A stretch of DNA of 64,000 nucleotides from contig NC_081143.1 of the NCBI RefSeq assembly GCF_958295425.1, positions 22,129,281-22,193,280 on the forward strand, in the 5' to 3' direction. The translations under genes and the position numbers were made by a program. Of the stretch, positions 35,270 through 47,236 are shown piece after piece (position 1 is the first letter of the stretch; each line of letters begins with the position of its first letter). The notes under the pieces are model-generated. The model was not told the DNA's origin, did no database searches, and saw only the letters and a program-made list of their open reading frames with translations. Origin of the DNA: Solea solea. Its lineage: Eukaryota > Chordata > Actinopteri > Pleuronectiformes > Soleidae.

Positions 35270-38200
35270 ATGTCTGTCATTGTCACCACAGACGAGAGCA
35301 CTCACTCCACCCTGTCTGAAGACTCCTGTGAGTACTATCAGACAGAGATATTTGATCAGCTGCCCAGCATCCAGGCATGCCGGCCTGGGCAGCGCACACA
35401 GGGCTTTTTGGAAGTCTGCGAGGCCAAGCGGGACAACACAGAGCCGGGGGAGAAGCTCCGCAATCGCCACCTGTCCAGAGGATCCAGAGACAAGGAGCCT
35501 ATGCAGCCACTCAGGAATTTGGCCTTATGTATTCAGGCGAAGCAAAGTGCCAGGTAAGAGAATTTATTATACGCTCCTCCTTCAACCTGCTACTTTTCAA
35601 CCTATGTCCTTGTTTTGAAACTCAAGTGAAAAAGGTGCAGGCTGTACTTGGGCATTATCTCAACACACTGTTGGGTTAAATAGTGATCAAGAAGTGCATC
35701 TTATCCAATCAGTCATAAACATTCATTTTCTATTTTGGATAAAACTGCTTTGCTGTGAATAATGTCAACCCCAAGATAAAGACTGCATTATGTCCACGTA
35801 TATTTGTCACTTTGCTTCTTTTTTTAGATTATTTTGTGTTTAGACCTTATCGTCAGACCCAAGTTCAAAAAGAGTTTCCTCTTCAAATAATAGTTTGTTT
35901 TTCAGGACACCAAAACTGTGTTGTTTTAATCTTAAACACACATCCTGGCATCATATTTACCTCCAGCGAGTATTGTGTTAACTCTGTATTCACTTTAGAA
36001 CTGGGAGATTTGTGAGATCAATATTATAAATACACATTAGAGGTGAGAGTATTCTGACTGAAAATCACAAGTGTGGATAAAGCTAAAAAGTATAGATTCA
36101 CAAGAGGTTTACAATGATAATATTTAGCGTAACTGTCATGTCTATGCTGTTAACTAGGATTCAGAGGAAGATGCAAATTAGCAATATTGGATTTTGGGAG
36201 TCCTGGAGGCGGAGCCAGAGAATAAACAGGCGGAGGGTTTGGGAGCAGATGGGAGGAGCTCTGTCAGGCATATTGCCATGGCAGCACATGCTCCATGCCA
36301 TCGAAGGTAAGAAAAGCAGGATCAGGGCTTGAATTGACACCTCATACGATTTGGTGTGCTGCAATTAAAGCTCCAGTGTGTAACTGGTTGTGCCAAAACA
36401 CTGCTGGGGATAATTCCGTAATTAACCTAATTTGCTGCAATCACACTTTTCTTACGCTCTCGATCATCACGATTTAAAATGCATCACTCAGTGTATTATA
36501 TAATACTTTCTCACTCACTCAGAGAACTTAACACCAAATCACCGGCCTCATCATTTACTGTGCCTATCAGGCAGTGATACTTGGTCCGAGGCTTGAAACG
36601 GCAACGTTAATTCCACACTTTTTAGACCGACCTGTAGGGGGATGGGACCTCATTCACAGAACGTAAACAGTGTCCACCATCTTTGCGAACAGTTACTTAA
36701 AAAAGACCAAGCGTGGGCATGTAACAAAAAAAGGAAGATATTTCTCAACTCAGGGGAAACTGAGGTTGGGAAGCACAATTTAAAAAAAAAGAAAATTCTA
36801 CCCCTATTTTAGTAATATAAAGCTAAATGCAAATAGGTGAAGTATCCCTTTAATATTCAACTGTATTTGCATCAAATCTGATTGTTTTAGCCAAGATTGT
36901 GCTACAATATATTACTTACAAACTACATTTAATTTTACAACCTTCAATTTTGAACACAACATTCCTGTTAATTTCCATGGAAAGCTTTCAATTTTGAAAA
37001 TGCCCAGATTTTTTTCAAACCTTAATTGCTACTAAATGGTTTTCTAATTAAAACAAGTTCTGATTTTTCAGCTTCTTAAATGCATATTTTCTGGTTTCTT
37101 TGCTCCATATGGAAAAAATCATTAAAAAAAAAAGACTCAGGTTTGTGGACAAAACAAGACATTTGAGATCATTTACAGGTTTGGGAATCAGTGAGATTTT
37201 CTGGACCAAATGAATCAAAAAAATAATTGAATTGATTAGAAATATAACCTGGCCCGTTCTCCACAAAAGCAACATCGCACAATTAATTGCATGTAAACTC
37301 CACACATTTGCAGCAGGTGCTGCCAACTCTGGTCTTTCTTTCAGTGCAAAAATGGCACTGCTTCCTCACATTTACTCATGAGAAAAGGGCCTGCAGCAGC
37401 ACCCTGCAGATATGCAACCATTCCTGCAGCAGCTGATGAGCAGGGAAGGCGCCCACTCCTCTCGATGTGTGGGGGGGTCACCAGCAGCTCTCCCACGACA
37501 GGATAAAGGTGTTGCACAGTGAAATGTCCAAATGTCCATATAATGAAAAGGGCCAGTGGCCACTAATTTATTCTGCAGGGGTTGGTGCCGACAACCTAAC
37601 AAAAACAAAAAAACCACTCATAATATAAAGAAAATGTATCCAAGTATTCTTTCTCATGATACACATTTATTTTATACCAAAAATGTAAATTTACAACAAA
37701 AAACCTACATATAAGTTAGAACATTAGAGTAACAATAAATAAATGTGTATAACTGATGCGTAATGGCACCTACCTGTACAAGGTTATCGACACCTTTGAA
37801 TCTGATGGGCTTTCTCTTCCTTTCAACGCTGGAGTAGCACATTATTGGCTCCTCAGGGGATCCAAGAGACCAGCGTGTGTATCTTCATAAAAACATCATC
37901 CTCCTCCACTTCACTCATCTTCAGATGAGTTGGAGTTGGACTACAGCTTGTCTGTTTCTACTTCTGAGGCTTCTTGAAAGTGAGTTTTGCTCTTATTTTG
38001 CGGCTGGATCCGTGAGTTTTGGTCATAGAGTGATATAAATGGTACCGTTGGAATCTGTGGTCTCTACTATCGAGCAGACATGTTTTTTCCCCAACATGAC
38101 GGCGCTGATTCTCTGGTGCCGCTTTTAAATGTTTACGCGGTTATGGTGTTTTCGGCTCGTGTTGGTTAGATTACTTTGCTAGTTTAGTCTGTGTTCGGTG

Positions 38201-41200
38201 AACATAGGAATGGTTTTTATGAGCTTTTAGTCGAGTTTCTGAGCTTTCTGTGGGTATGCAGCATGTCAATATTGATCAATGGTAAATGTGCCTCTGATTA
38301 ATGTGCTTCGCGGTGCATATTTTTGCCCCCGGTACCGGTGGCTACCAGGAAGAAGATTGAGAAAATTCCATTTACATTGAGCCAAAGCTGTAATTGAGCA
38401 TAAAAGCAAACAATAAGCAGTGTGGCTTATTTTGAGCAAATAAAGCTAACACTAAGTCAAAATTGAGGTTAAATGGAGCAAATGGCCAACATTAAGGCAG
38501 AATTGAGCTGACAATGAGACAGCTTGTATTGAAGTAAGGCTAATTTTGAATAAATTATTAAGCCAACATTAAGCCAAAAATGTAACAATGGCACTTAGTT
38601 TGAACCAAATCTGAAATTGAGCAAATAGTTAAGATTAAGGCAGAATTGAACACAGAAGGAAGCACAGCATGACTGACACTGAGCCAGGGATAAACTCGAG
38701 CATATAATTCAGCAAACAGAGTCAACATTAAGATAACCTGACAATAATTACTCACCATTCTGGGCCACCAATATTGACCAGGTCGAACACGCCATCTTGG
38801 AGCTCTTTGCAGCGTTTTTATACGCGAGGTGATGCATCACCTGTTCGGCGTCTGACGTCATGCCGCAGGAGTTTTCTTTTTTTAAAAGTTCCCTCTTTCT
38901 TTTTTGAGGTTTTATGGCGGTTGGCAAAAAACGATGCGGTGCATTACCGCCACAAGTTCTCCTCTCGGAACCGTTTCTGTAGTTAAACGGAGTCACTTTT
39001 TTCGCGTCTTTTTTTTTCTTTTTTTCGTTTTGCGGCTTGTTTATGCAGCTTCTCTTCAAAGTAACAGCATGGAGCTGTTGGCTGGAGGAAGATACATAAG
39101 CGGAGGAAGCGATCAGCGGTCATCAGCTGACTGAAAAACACCTGCGTGAAGATGAGCAGGTGTGTTTGTGTGTCACCACTAAATCAGTCTCCTCTTTATG
39201 CCACAGCCACGGTGTCTTTTATTCTGAAAATTGCTGTTTTAGCGTAAACATACAGGAACAGGTACTTTTATTTTGAAATCTTCAGAGATCTGTTGTATTT
39301 TAGTGTGGATAGAAACAGGAACTGACTCTGACTTAAAAAACTGTGTGGGTGTCTCTTAGTTTGGACAACAAAATGGTGACTTTTATTCTGAAAATTGCAG
39401 GGTTTAGTTTAATGTGGACAAACTTGTGTGAATCAAGCTTTTTTTGTCGGTACATCTAAAAGGGAGTTTGTGAAAGAACAAAGTTAATCAAGTATCCATG
39501 CACAATTGAACCAAGAACAACTAGAATTGATTGTATCAAGATCCTTGGAAAACCATGATACAGATGACAGTTGCTGAGGATTGTTGATTGATACATTATG
39601 TGTTTACATATTTTGTTTTGTCAGCACTTTAATTTGAAATGATTTCCCTTTTATTAATAACAATTCATGTGAGATTTGTGTCCCCTTTTTGCACGACACA
39701 AGAAAAAAATCCAACCTTGTTAAAAAGTGTATAGAGTACATTTTAATTTAACTTCAGTACATTTTTAGACCGGTACGTTTACTTGAGTAGAATATTTCAG
39801 TACTCTTTCCACCTCTGGATAACCCAGATGCAGAGAAGACATATGGTCAAAGTCCAGTCCAAAACCCAAAGTCATACCCAGCAAGAGAACAATGCACACA
39901 AGGGAAACTTTAAGGCAATCTGGCAGAGACATTAGGTGAATTATGTGTACACATGTTGACTGGGTGAAAATAACAGGGGTGTGGTCCAGTAAGCATCAGG
40001 AAAAACTTAAAGACCAGGAACAAGAAACCTGTTCATCACATACAGGTGACAAGGACAGATAATAACCTCCTAAATGTTACACACTGGACATTTAAACTGC
40101 ACAATTTAACTGCTCATTGTAGCTGCTCAACAACAAAGTCTTACAATGTGGAGTGTCTTGACATAATGTATGTCGTGAATCGATGCATTACAAATACGAT
40201 TCATTTGATTTGATTTCCAGGCAGGTTTGGAGTTGGCGTGAAGGCCTATTTTGTTTTCCTGAGATATCTGATTTACTTAAACCTCCTGCACTGTGCTCTG
40301 GTCTGGGGTTTCATCCTGGGGCCGACAACATTTTATGGCAGGAGCAATGGCAGTGGTGAGTCCCTCCTAATGACAGATACATGAAGAAGAAATGAAACAC
40401 AACTCCATAGAGATTGCTAAAAAAAAGAAAAAAGGAAAAACAAATACACAAATGTCCTGGTGTTTTACAGAACCTTTGAGATTTGGAGGCAATGATTCCG
40501 TCTTAGATTTCTTCCTGGGAAAGGTAAGTGTGTGTGTGTCTTTGTGAAGACATTTTGACCTTGTCTGGATAATTTGGTTGGTCCTCAGAATATTAAAAGA
40601 TTATTTTTTAAGCCTAGGATAAGAATTGTGTTTTCCTCTTTACAGGGCTATGTGGATCGTTCTCCGGTCTTCTATGGTTTTTATACACGAGGCTCGCTGA
40701 ATCTGTCGTGTTTAAACACACCCCTGCTGTACCTCACTGGAATCCTCACCATCCTCTTCCTCAGTCTCATCATGGTGGTTCGGAGGTCAGTGTAGTCTGT
40801 GACAACACAGCAGAAAAACATACAATTCAGCAGTCACTGCTTACATCAACGTGTGTGTGTGTGTGTGTAAATGTCTGTGACAGAACCACAGTTGGCTTCA
40901 AGCACAGGTGGATGCTCGGGAAGCGTTACAGCATGAATGTGAGCTACAAGATCTTCTGTGGCTGGGACTTCACCATCCTGGACCCGGCTGCAGCGACTCT
41001 CAAACAGAGCTTCATCAGGAATGACCTCAAGGTGCCTGGACAAACATGTACAGTAGCACCTGCATGTATGATGTCATAAAATAATGTCTCATTATACAGT
41101 AACTGTATAAGCACAGCCGAAACTGATGCCTCTCTAAGTCAGTCTCTAAAGTCTCTAAAAACTAGAGAACATTATAACCTCCGTGTTGTTGCAGGAGTGT

Positions 41201-42903
41201 TGTTCCTAATAAACAGAGAGTACTGTTTCAACATTACGCAACTTTTAAAAACCTGGACCAAAGATGGTTATGAATTAAATCACACACGTTTGCTTTAGTT
41301 TAATGTGGCTAAATGAGTTGACCAAAGTGCTTTTACAAAATAAAGCCTCACAGACACACGGCATTAATATGTTACGTGTCTTTAAGTGTTTTCTCGAAGC
41401 TCATACCAGCCATTTCCATAGTTAAAGATCCAGTGTGTAAGAATTAGTCACATCTAATGTTGAGGCTGTTCCTCCACTAATCCCCCTTCTGAGTGAGGAA
41501 ACGATGGCCTTGCATACCAGAAAGGATGTTGTTGTTCTTTTTTTGTACTTCTGTTAAGTCTGCTTCTGCTTTAGAGACATGAAACACTTGCTTGCATCCA
41601 GCTGCTTTGGCCATTTAGGCTACTGTAGAAATGCCTCTATAAAACAAAGCCCTTAACTGGCTTTAGTACATATAAACTTCTTATTCTGTATTATACATTT
41701 ATATATACAAACATACTAAAATAGCAATAATAATGAAAAGCTAAAAAATGACAATACTTTCATGTCATGACATATATATTTAAAACTTTCTGTTAAAAAA
41801 GGAAAATAAAGGACGTATTGGACAGTAACTGCAGTTGTGATATTTCTGATGTCTTTCTTTCCATTTCTTCAGCTTTTTTTGGAAGAGCAGAGTTTCTCCT
41901 TGCGAGAAGCTCAGAGGACACTCGGACAGAAAGTGCGTCTCTACCTGCTCAGGTTAATCCTCAACGTGCTTGTTCTGTCTCTGCTGGGTGGAGCCTTCTC
42001 CCTCATCTTCTATGCCACGGAGACGTCGCTGAACGAGGTGAGACTTTGATGCCGAGTACATCTAGTTATCCACTCCAATCCAATCCAATTTTATTTTTAT
42101 TTCAACAATAAGAAGGCTAATGACAATAATAAGACAATAAAAACGTGTGTTTCTCAGAGTGGTCACCACTGGCTGGTCAGTCTGTTCCTCCAGTATCTTG
42201 CTCCCATCACCATCGCCTTCGTCAACCTGCTCCTCCCTCACGTCTTCCGCAAGATCTCGTCTTTTGAAGACTACTCTTTCACCGTGCAGGTGAACACCAC
42301 GCTGGTGAGGTAAGTCAAGTGCACAGGGATATGTGAATGACTGATTGTGTCATTATTTATTTTACAAGTCAATAGACCAGAAATCCGAAAGTAGAACATA
42401 CTAAACCAATAAACCCTCTAACTTACAGGAGTTAAAATGAAATGTCCATACGTTTGTCACCATCAGTGACATCCAGAACATTTCTGGAAATGTATTCAGT
42501 CTAACTATTATTAGTGCATAATGATAAGGGCAATACAGAAGAAACTGTGACTCAGTTTAACCTAATTTACATAATTCACACAACCTATTTCCTGCCTGAA
42601 CATTTTTTAAATCAGAATTTCCACTACAAAAGCAGCTCAAAACTTCTGACTTACTGATGGGTTTGATGTTTCACAAAAATCCAACACTTATTCTTATGCT
42701 TGATATGAACATACTATTTGTAAATTTTGTTTTCAAGAAGAAATCCCATTGCAGTTTTTACAAACCGAGCCACTAACTTACTTTTAGTTGTGTTCATGCT
42801 GAATAAGAAATGAGACAAACACATGATGGTGTGTAAGCTCACACACACACACACACACACACATATATACAGTATATATATGTATATATACATATATACA
42901 CAC

Positions 42904-42940
<37 letters not shown>

Positions 42941-45900
42941 CTGTATATATACTATATGCGCTTACACCCGCTGTATTTTCATCAGGAGCATCTTCTTGAA
43001 GCTGGCCTCACTGGGAATCTACTTGTTTTTCCTTTTCAAAACCACAAAAGAAGATCAGGTGAGTTGAGAGTGACCTAAAGACCGACCAGCATTGTGGGCA
43101 TTGATAAAATATCGACCATATTGACTGTTTTATGATTTCTATCATGTGCTTGATTCTTTACAGCATCACTGCAGGGAGAACCAGTTTGGCAGAGAGGTGT
43201 ACAAGCTTTGCATTTTCAACTTCCTTGCCACTTTCTGCACTGCCTTTCTTCTCAACTACCCCAGGAAGTGGGTTCACACGCAATCAACAGTCTCTTTCTG
43301 TCTTAGTCGCCGTTGTGGTTTGAATGGAAACATACTGTAAATGCGACTGTGTGACGCCTTTTGTGAGCAGATTCCACAGCAGTGGGAGGCGTTTCTCTGT
43401 CCCCACAGTTCACCAGCCTCATGCCTTAACTCTCTTTGACAGGCTGGTGCAGGAGAAGTACCCCACGTCCTTGCTGTCCCGGTTGTCTGGGAAACAACAC
43501 TTTCTGATCCCTTTCAACGTGTTGGATGTGGTGTACAGTCAGACTGTGTCCTGGGTGGGAATCTACTACTGCCCTCTGCTGCCTCTCATAGGAACTGTCA
43601 CACTGGTGGCCACATTCTACATCAAAAAGGTGGGGGGTGGGGGTTTAGCAGATATATACCAGTTATTATTCATTTGCTGTTCAATCATATATATAAGGTA
43701 AAAGTTAAAGTAAAAAAAGTAGCTTGTTTAAAATGTACTCAGAGTAAAAGTCACAAATGCTTCAACTTCACTCACTCAGGGACCTTAATTTGTGACAATT
43801 CACCTGTCCTCATCTTTCACCTGTCCATATCATTCACCTGTCCTCATCATTCACCTGACCACACCATTCACCTGTCCTCATTCACCTGTCCTCATCATTC
43901 AAATTACAAATTAAGAAAAAAAAAAAAATTTAAAAGTGCAAGTTCACAAAAAACCTACTCAATTACAGTAACGTGAGTAAATGTAATCCATTAATTTCGA
44001 CATCTGGTGATATGTTATGTTCTAGTCATTGATTTTCCTTCTGGAGCTTACAGTAAGAGCACAGCTTTAGTCTTCGTTTGCTTTCTTCCAAGTGTGTGGT
44101 CTGTTGCTCTGCTGTGATTTCTATCCAAACATGTCCAGTAATGTCCGGGTCTCTCCCTCTGTTTGCAGTTCACTGTCCTGCGATGCTGTGTCGCAGAGGA
44201 CAGAATGTTTCGAGCGTCCACGTCCTCGGTGTTATTCCACTTCATGCTGCTGCTCGGTCTCATCATGGCTGCAACCACAGTGGGCGTCGACCTCTATCAG
44301 CAAGATGCCACACTGAACAGAATGTACACGTCAGAGACAGTCGCTGCTGTAGAGGAAACATCACTGCACCCAATACATATGAAGTTCCAAAGCACCTTGT
44401 TTTACTCTGTTGCACATTCCCTTCATTTTCCATGTCCAGGTGCTCCCGTGGTCCATTTGGAAATGGAGAAACGGTGTTTAATGTTGCCGGAGTGTGTGTC
44501 GATAGTCTACCGAGCCTTGCAAGGAGCACCCTCCGCTACCTGGCCTCTGAGGCCTTTGCCCTGCCGCTCATACTCGCTGAAATGTAAGTTCACAGAGTGA
44601 GAAAGTAAAAATAATGACTTCTAAGGCATTTGCCTTATGATAACTGATCATGACTTTTTACAGGTGAACGTAAAATAAGAAGAAAATATGTGATGATAAT
44701 CAGTCAATACTAGCCATCTGTCTTTAAAGCTGTAGTGTGTAAGTCTGAGTTCACGCGATGTCGATTAAGACTTTCAGCGTCACACAACTCTCTCTGTGTT
44801 TTTCGTGTCCCGCGGTGACATTCCTCTGCTGCACACAGTGAGTGATGTTTTAACTGTGCTATCTTATAAATGAATTCCATGGATGTGCTGGAAAAGAAGA
44901 GTCTGAGGCCACGTCCAGACGGAAACGACACGAATCGTAAACAATCTTTTTTCTCTTTTGCCGTTTTCATCTCTGTCCACACAGAACCCCCTGAAACGAC
45001 TCACAAAAACACTGCAGTACATATACCAGGACTGTGAGTTGCGCTGTAACGTTACATTACAGTTATACAATAACAGAAACCAGGGGCGCCAGGGGAAAGA
45101 AAGCAGAATAATGTCTGTTTATGTTTCATACCATTTACATGTGCATATTTAGCAACTTTAAAGACCCCCGGCTACTTTTTACATGTTTTTTTTTTTTTTT
45201 AAAAACAACTACCAACAAATCTTCCAATTTTCTGTCATAAACCTAAATTCTTTACGAAAAGGAAATGCCCAATTCTGCCGCACGAGTGAGACACAAAGCG
45301 CAAATAAACAGAGTCTGTCAATCACCGATCTGTTTTGTTTAGTCAATTAAAAATAGGTTTTGTTTTCTCTTCTCTTTATTTTAAGATTGAACACCTTTTT
45401 TTTCAGTCCTGTGTGTGAAATCTCTAAAGACAGGACGTGTTCTCGTCATATCTAGTGTCTTCTCAGGCTGACTTTAGTTACTTTTCATCAACAGTAGTTG
45501 GTAACACTGACAAACAATCTCCAAACAAAAGACGACGAATGACAGCGCAAGAGAGAGGGAGAGCTGGGAATACCAACAGAGATAGTTGCTCGAAATATAA
45601 AAAACAAAGTAAAGTACAGTTACATTACAACACTGCTGCTCTTTGAACGATGAATTCACTTTGTTCCTTCAGAATAATCTTAACCTCATATGTGTCACGG
45701 GGACGAGCCAATCAGAAGGCCATCGAGAGACTGAAAGACATGCTGGTGATGGTGAGAGAGACACCTCAAACAACCAGTACCTTCAAAAAAAAGCAATTTT
45801 TTATTTATTTATCTGGGCAAACCTACATGTAGAAAATAATTTATACTTATATGCTTCTTTTATGTATGTGTATGTATCTTGCAGAGTAGTTCAGACAAGC

Positions 45901-46001
45901 GTTTCCTGGTGAAACAGCACACGACGCTGCTCAGGCGTCACGGGGACAAGCGCAGGGCGCGTGCTGCAGCCGCCGGGGAGGACAGCGTCGTCAGTGGCTG
46001 A
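35270..46001 (+). CDS. TMC8: TMC8 (EVER2), transmembrane channel-like protein, complete, 15 coding exons
   Basis: Coding exons: 35270-35553 (acceptor at 35264), 36158-36306, 40221-40355, 40471-40523, 40646-40785, 40884-41031, 41873-42037, 42158-42309, 42986-43058, 43164-43267, 43443-43629, 44169-44323, 44440-44583, 45673-45751, 45885-46001. They total 2085 bases, 694 residues (human TMC8 is 726). The product aligns with TMC8 through GRFGVGVKAYFVFLRYL, FYGFYTRGSLN, KIFCGWDFTI, REVYKLCIFNFLA, the most conserved NVLDVVYSQTVSWVGIYYCP, and RANQKAIERLKD in the tail. The start MSVIVTTDESTHSTLSEDS was chosen because it is the first in-frame ATG after the acceptor. TMC8 is a multi-pass ER protein that complexes with TMC6 and CIB1. 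The TMC signature here reads C-R-E-N (Cys436, Arg437) instead of C-W-E. The gene is divergent from TMC6, as in human. Confidence 0.94.
36369..36870. repeat. 'aaagctccagtgtgtaac' MITE-like element in TMC8 intron 2
   Basis: It begins with the recurring terminal phrase (36369) and runs into AT-rich sequence with 'gtccaccatctttgcg', a phrase also typical of this family. The right boundary is uncertain. Confidence 0.4.
37010..37250. repeat. Fragment of the 'gcagcccta' MITE family
   Basis: It shares 'tttctttgctccatat' and 'aaaaaatcattaaaa' with the interior of the 31.52-32.17 kb mosaic, and ends with 'ttctggaccaaatgaatc', similar to 'tttttggaccaaacaact' there. Confidence 0.45.
38350..38740. repeat. 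Degenerate minisatellite in TMC8 intron 2
   Basis: About 390 bases consist of poorly preserved units around 'attgagccaacattaagcc' and 'aaattgagcaaat', repeated many times with substitutions and variable spacing. It is strongly A/T plus G skewed, with few pyrimidine runs. Confidence 0.65.
38756..38795 (-). other. Candidate first coding exon of an unidentified minus-strand transcript inside TMC8 intron 2
   Basis: The minus strand reads CAAGATGGCG, a strong YY1-like and start-codon context. It opens MACSTWSILVAQN and reaches a good donor (AATG|GTGAGTAAT). CpG-rich sequence lies upstream (38.8-39.05 kb). A further minus-strand segment ending at 37774 before GTAGGT encodes SVERKRKPIRFKGVDNLVQ, but I could not join the two in phase. 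It may be a small nested gene or a transposon remnant. I do not recognise the protein. Confidence 0.25.
42841..42960. repeat. Compound palindromic (CA)n/(TA)n tract before a TMC8 exon
   Basis: A (CA)n run is followed by alternating TA/CA blocks with local palindromes ('cacacgtgtgt' and 'tatatacagtatatata'). It ends 25 bases before the acceptor of the exon at 42986. Confidence 0.9.
43795..43900. repeat. Short minisatellite, unit about 'cattcacctgtcctcat'
   Basis: Five to six copies of a unit of about 17-18 bases with small variations lie in the TMC8 intron between exons 43443-43629 and 44169-44323. Confidence 0.85.
44728..45180. repeat. Mixed repeat debris in TMC8 intron ('aaagctgtagtgtgtaag' and 'gaggccacgtccagacgg')
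   Basis: The first phrase is the terminal motif of the ccagtgtgtaac family. From about 44908, 'aggccacgtccagacggaaac' belongs to another interspersed family known in fish. Boundaries are unclear. Confidence 0.4.
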
Positions 46002-47236
46002 AAAGTGACATTGTCACAGAAGAAAATGACTTCCTCTCAAGACAGAGCCTGGCTCGTCTGACCACAGCATGAGCTGCCTGTAAATAAATACATCAAAAAA
46101 GTCTCACTTTTAGAGTTATATGAGACACGGTGATGCTAAGAGTACAGTTGTTATGCTCTAATCCAGGCACGTCCACAGTTCGGCTGTTTTATAATGTATT
46201 ATTTATGGCCCGGTCCCAGGTTGGCAACCCGGCCATGACACACAGATTCAGGCATTCACCTCCTATGATGTTATTATGATATTTGACTCCAGATGTGTGA
46301 GAAAGGCAGGATTTCTTTTCATGTGTTCACTCCTGCGTGGCTTAGATTTGGTTACATTGCCATTTCAAAATGATAATGGTTGCGATGAAAATAAAAAAAT
46401 ATTATAAAACAGTACATTTGTGCGGGTCTGAAGGGACCATTGGCCCCCGGGAATCTTCACAAACGTTTGGACACCTATACTCTAATCCAAAAACCAGAGT
46501 GCTCGGAAAAACTTCACTAAAAACCAGTACTTGAACCGGGTACCGTCTTGCTGTGAGGCAACAGTGCTAACCACAATCCCACACATAAACATCATTGAAA
46601 AAGATTCCTGCATCAACTTGTTTTAAACGGGCCGAGGTCTTACCAGGTCTTGTAAAGAGGGGTGAAGGAAAAAGATGTCAAGTGAAACTGCTGAATTTCC
46701 TGAAGATCTTTTGTGAAAATTAAAAACCTACTTGGAACTTCGATGAAGTACAGAGTTGAATGTTTTCCTAAAATATAAAGACTCATCTGACACTTTGCAA
46801 TATCCACAGAAAAGAATCGCTTCCAATTTATATTCAAAATGGTAAATTTATCTCAGACTTCCATGCAGATTTTGGATGAGAGGATGAGAAGATCATGGAA
46901 ACGCAGAACTGAAACTAACATTCCACAGCCTGTCGGGTAGAACAGTTTTGTGTATTACAAATAAATAAATAAACAAAATAAATCCCACACATTCACATGT
47001 ACAGTATGAAAGCTTTATAATTGTTTTCAAAGATAGCATAATATTTATAGTTATCTTCCAACCTTAAATGTTGTTGTTTTTTCACTCATTTGTGTTCACT
47101 TAGATCATTAAACTAAAGCCAGACACGCAGCTCAGTGTGTTATCTATTCTCAACATATGTACAACACCCTGAGCCTGACACACACACACACACACAGCCA
47201 GAGAAACCATGTCCATCACAAATACGTAGCAGTGTT
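46002..47236. other. TMC8 3' UTR and intergenic region
   Basis: AATAAA hexamers lie at 46083-46088 and 46389-46394, the likely TMC8 poly(A) signals. At about 46490-46585 is a degenerate SINE head ('gaggcaacagtgctaacc'). A short (CA)n lies at 47179-47197. Nothing else is recognised. Confidence 0.5.

Noticed and set aside
35280..35679. Alternative frames of the first TMC8 exon (100-112 codons)
   Set aside because: Only the frame with MSVIVTTDES keeps phase through the donor at 35553 to the next exon and the rest of TMC8.
44163..44600. Unspliced 145-codon reading through two TMC8 exons
   Set aside because: The upstream frame shifts at the intron 44324-44439; splicing AT|GTACAC to the acceptor at 44439 restores the TMC8 frame (CSRGPFGNGE...LASEAFALPL).
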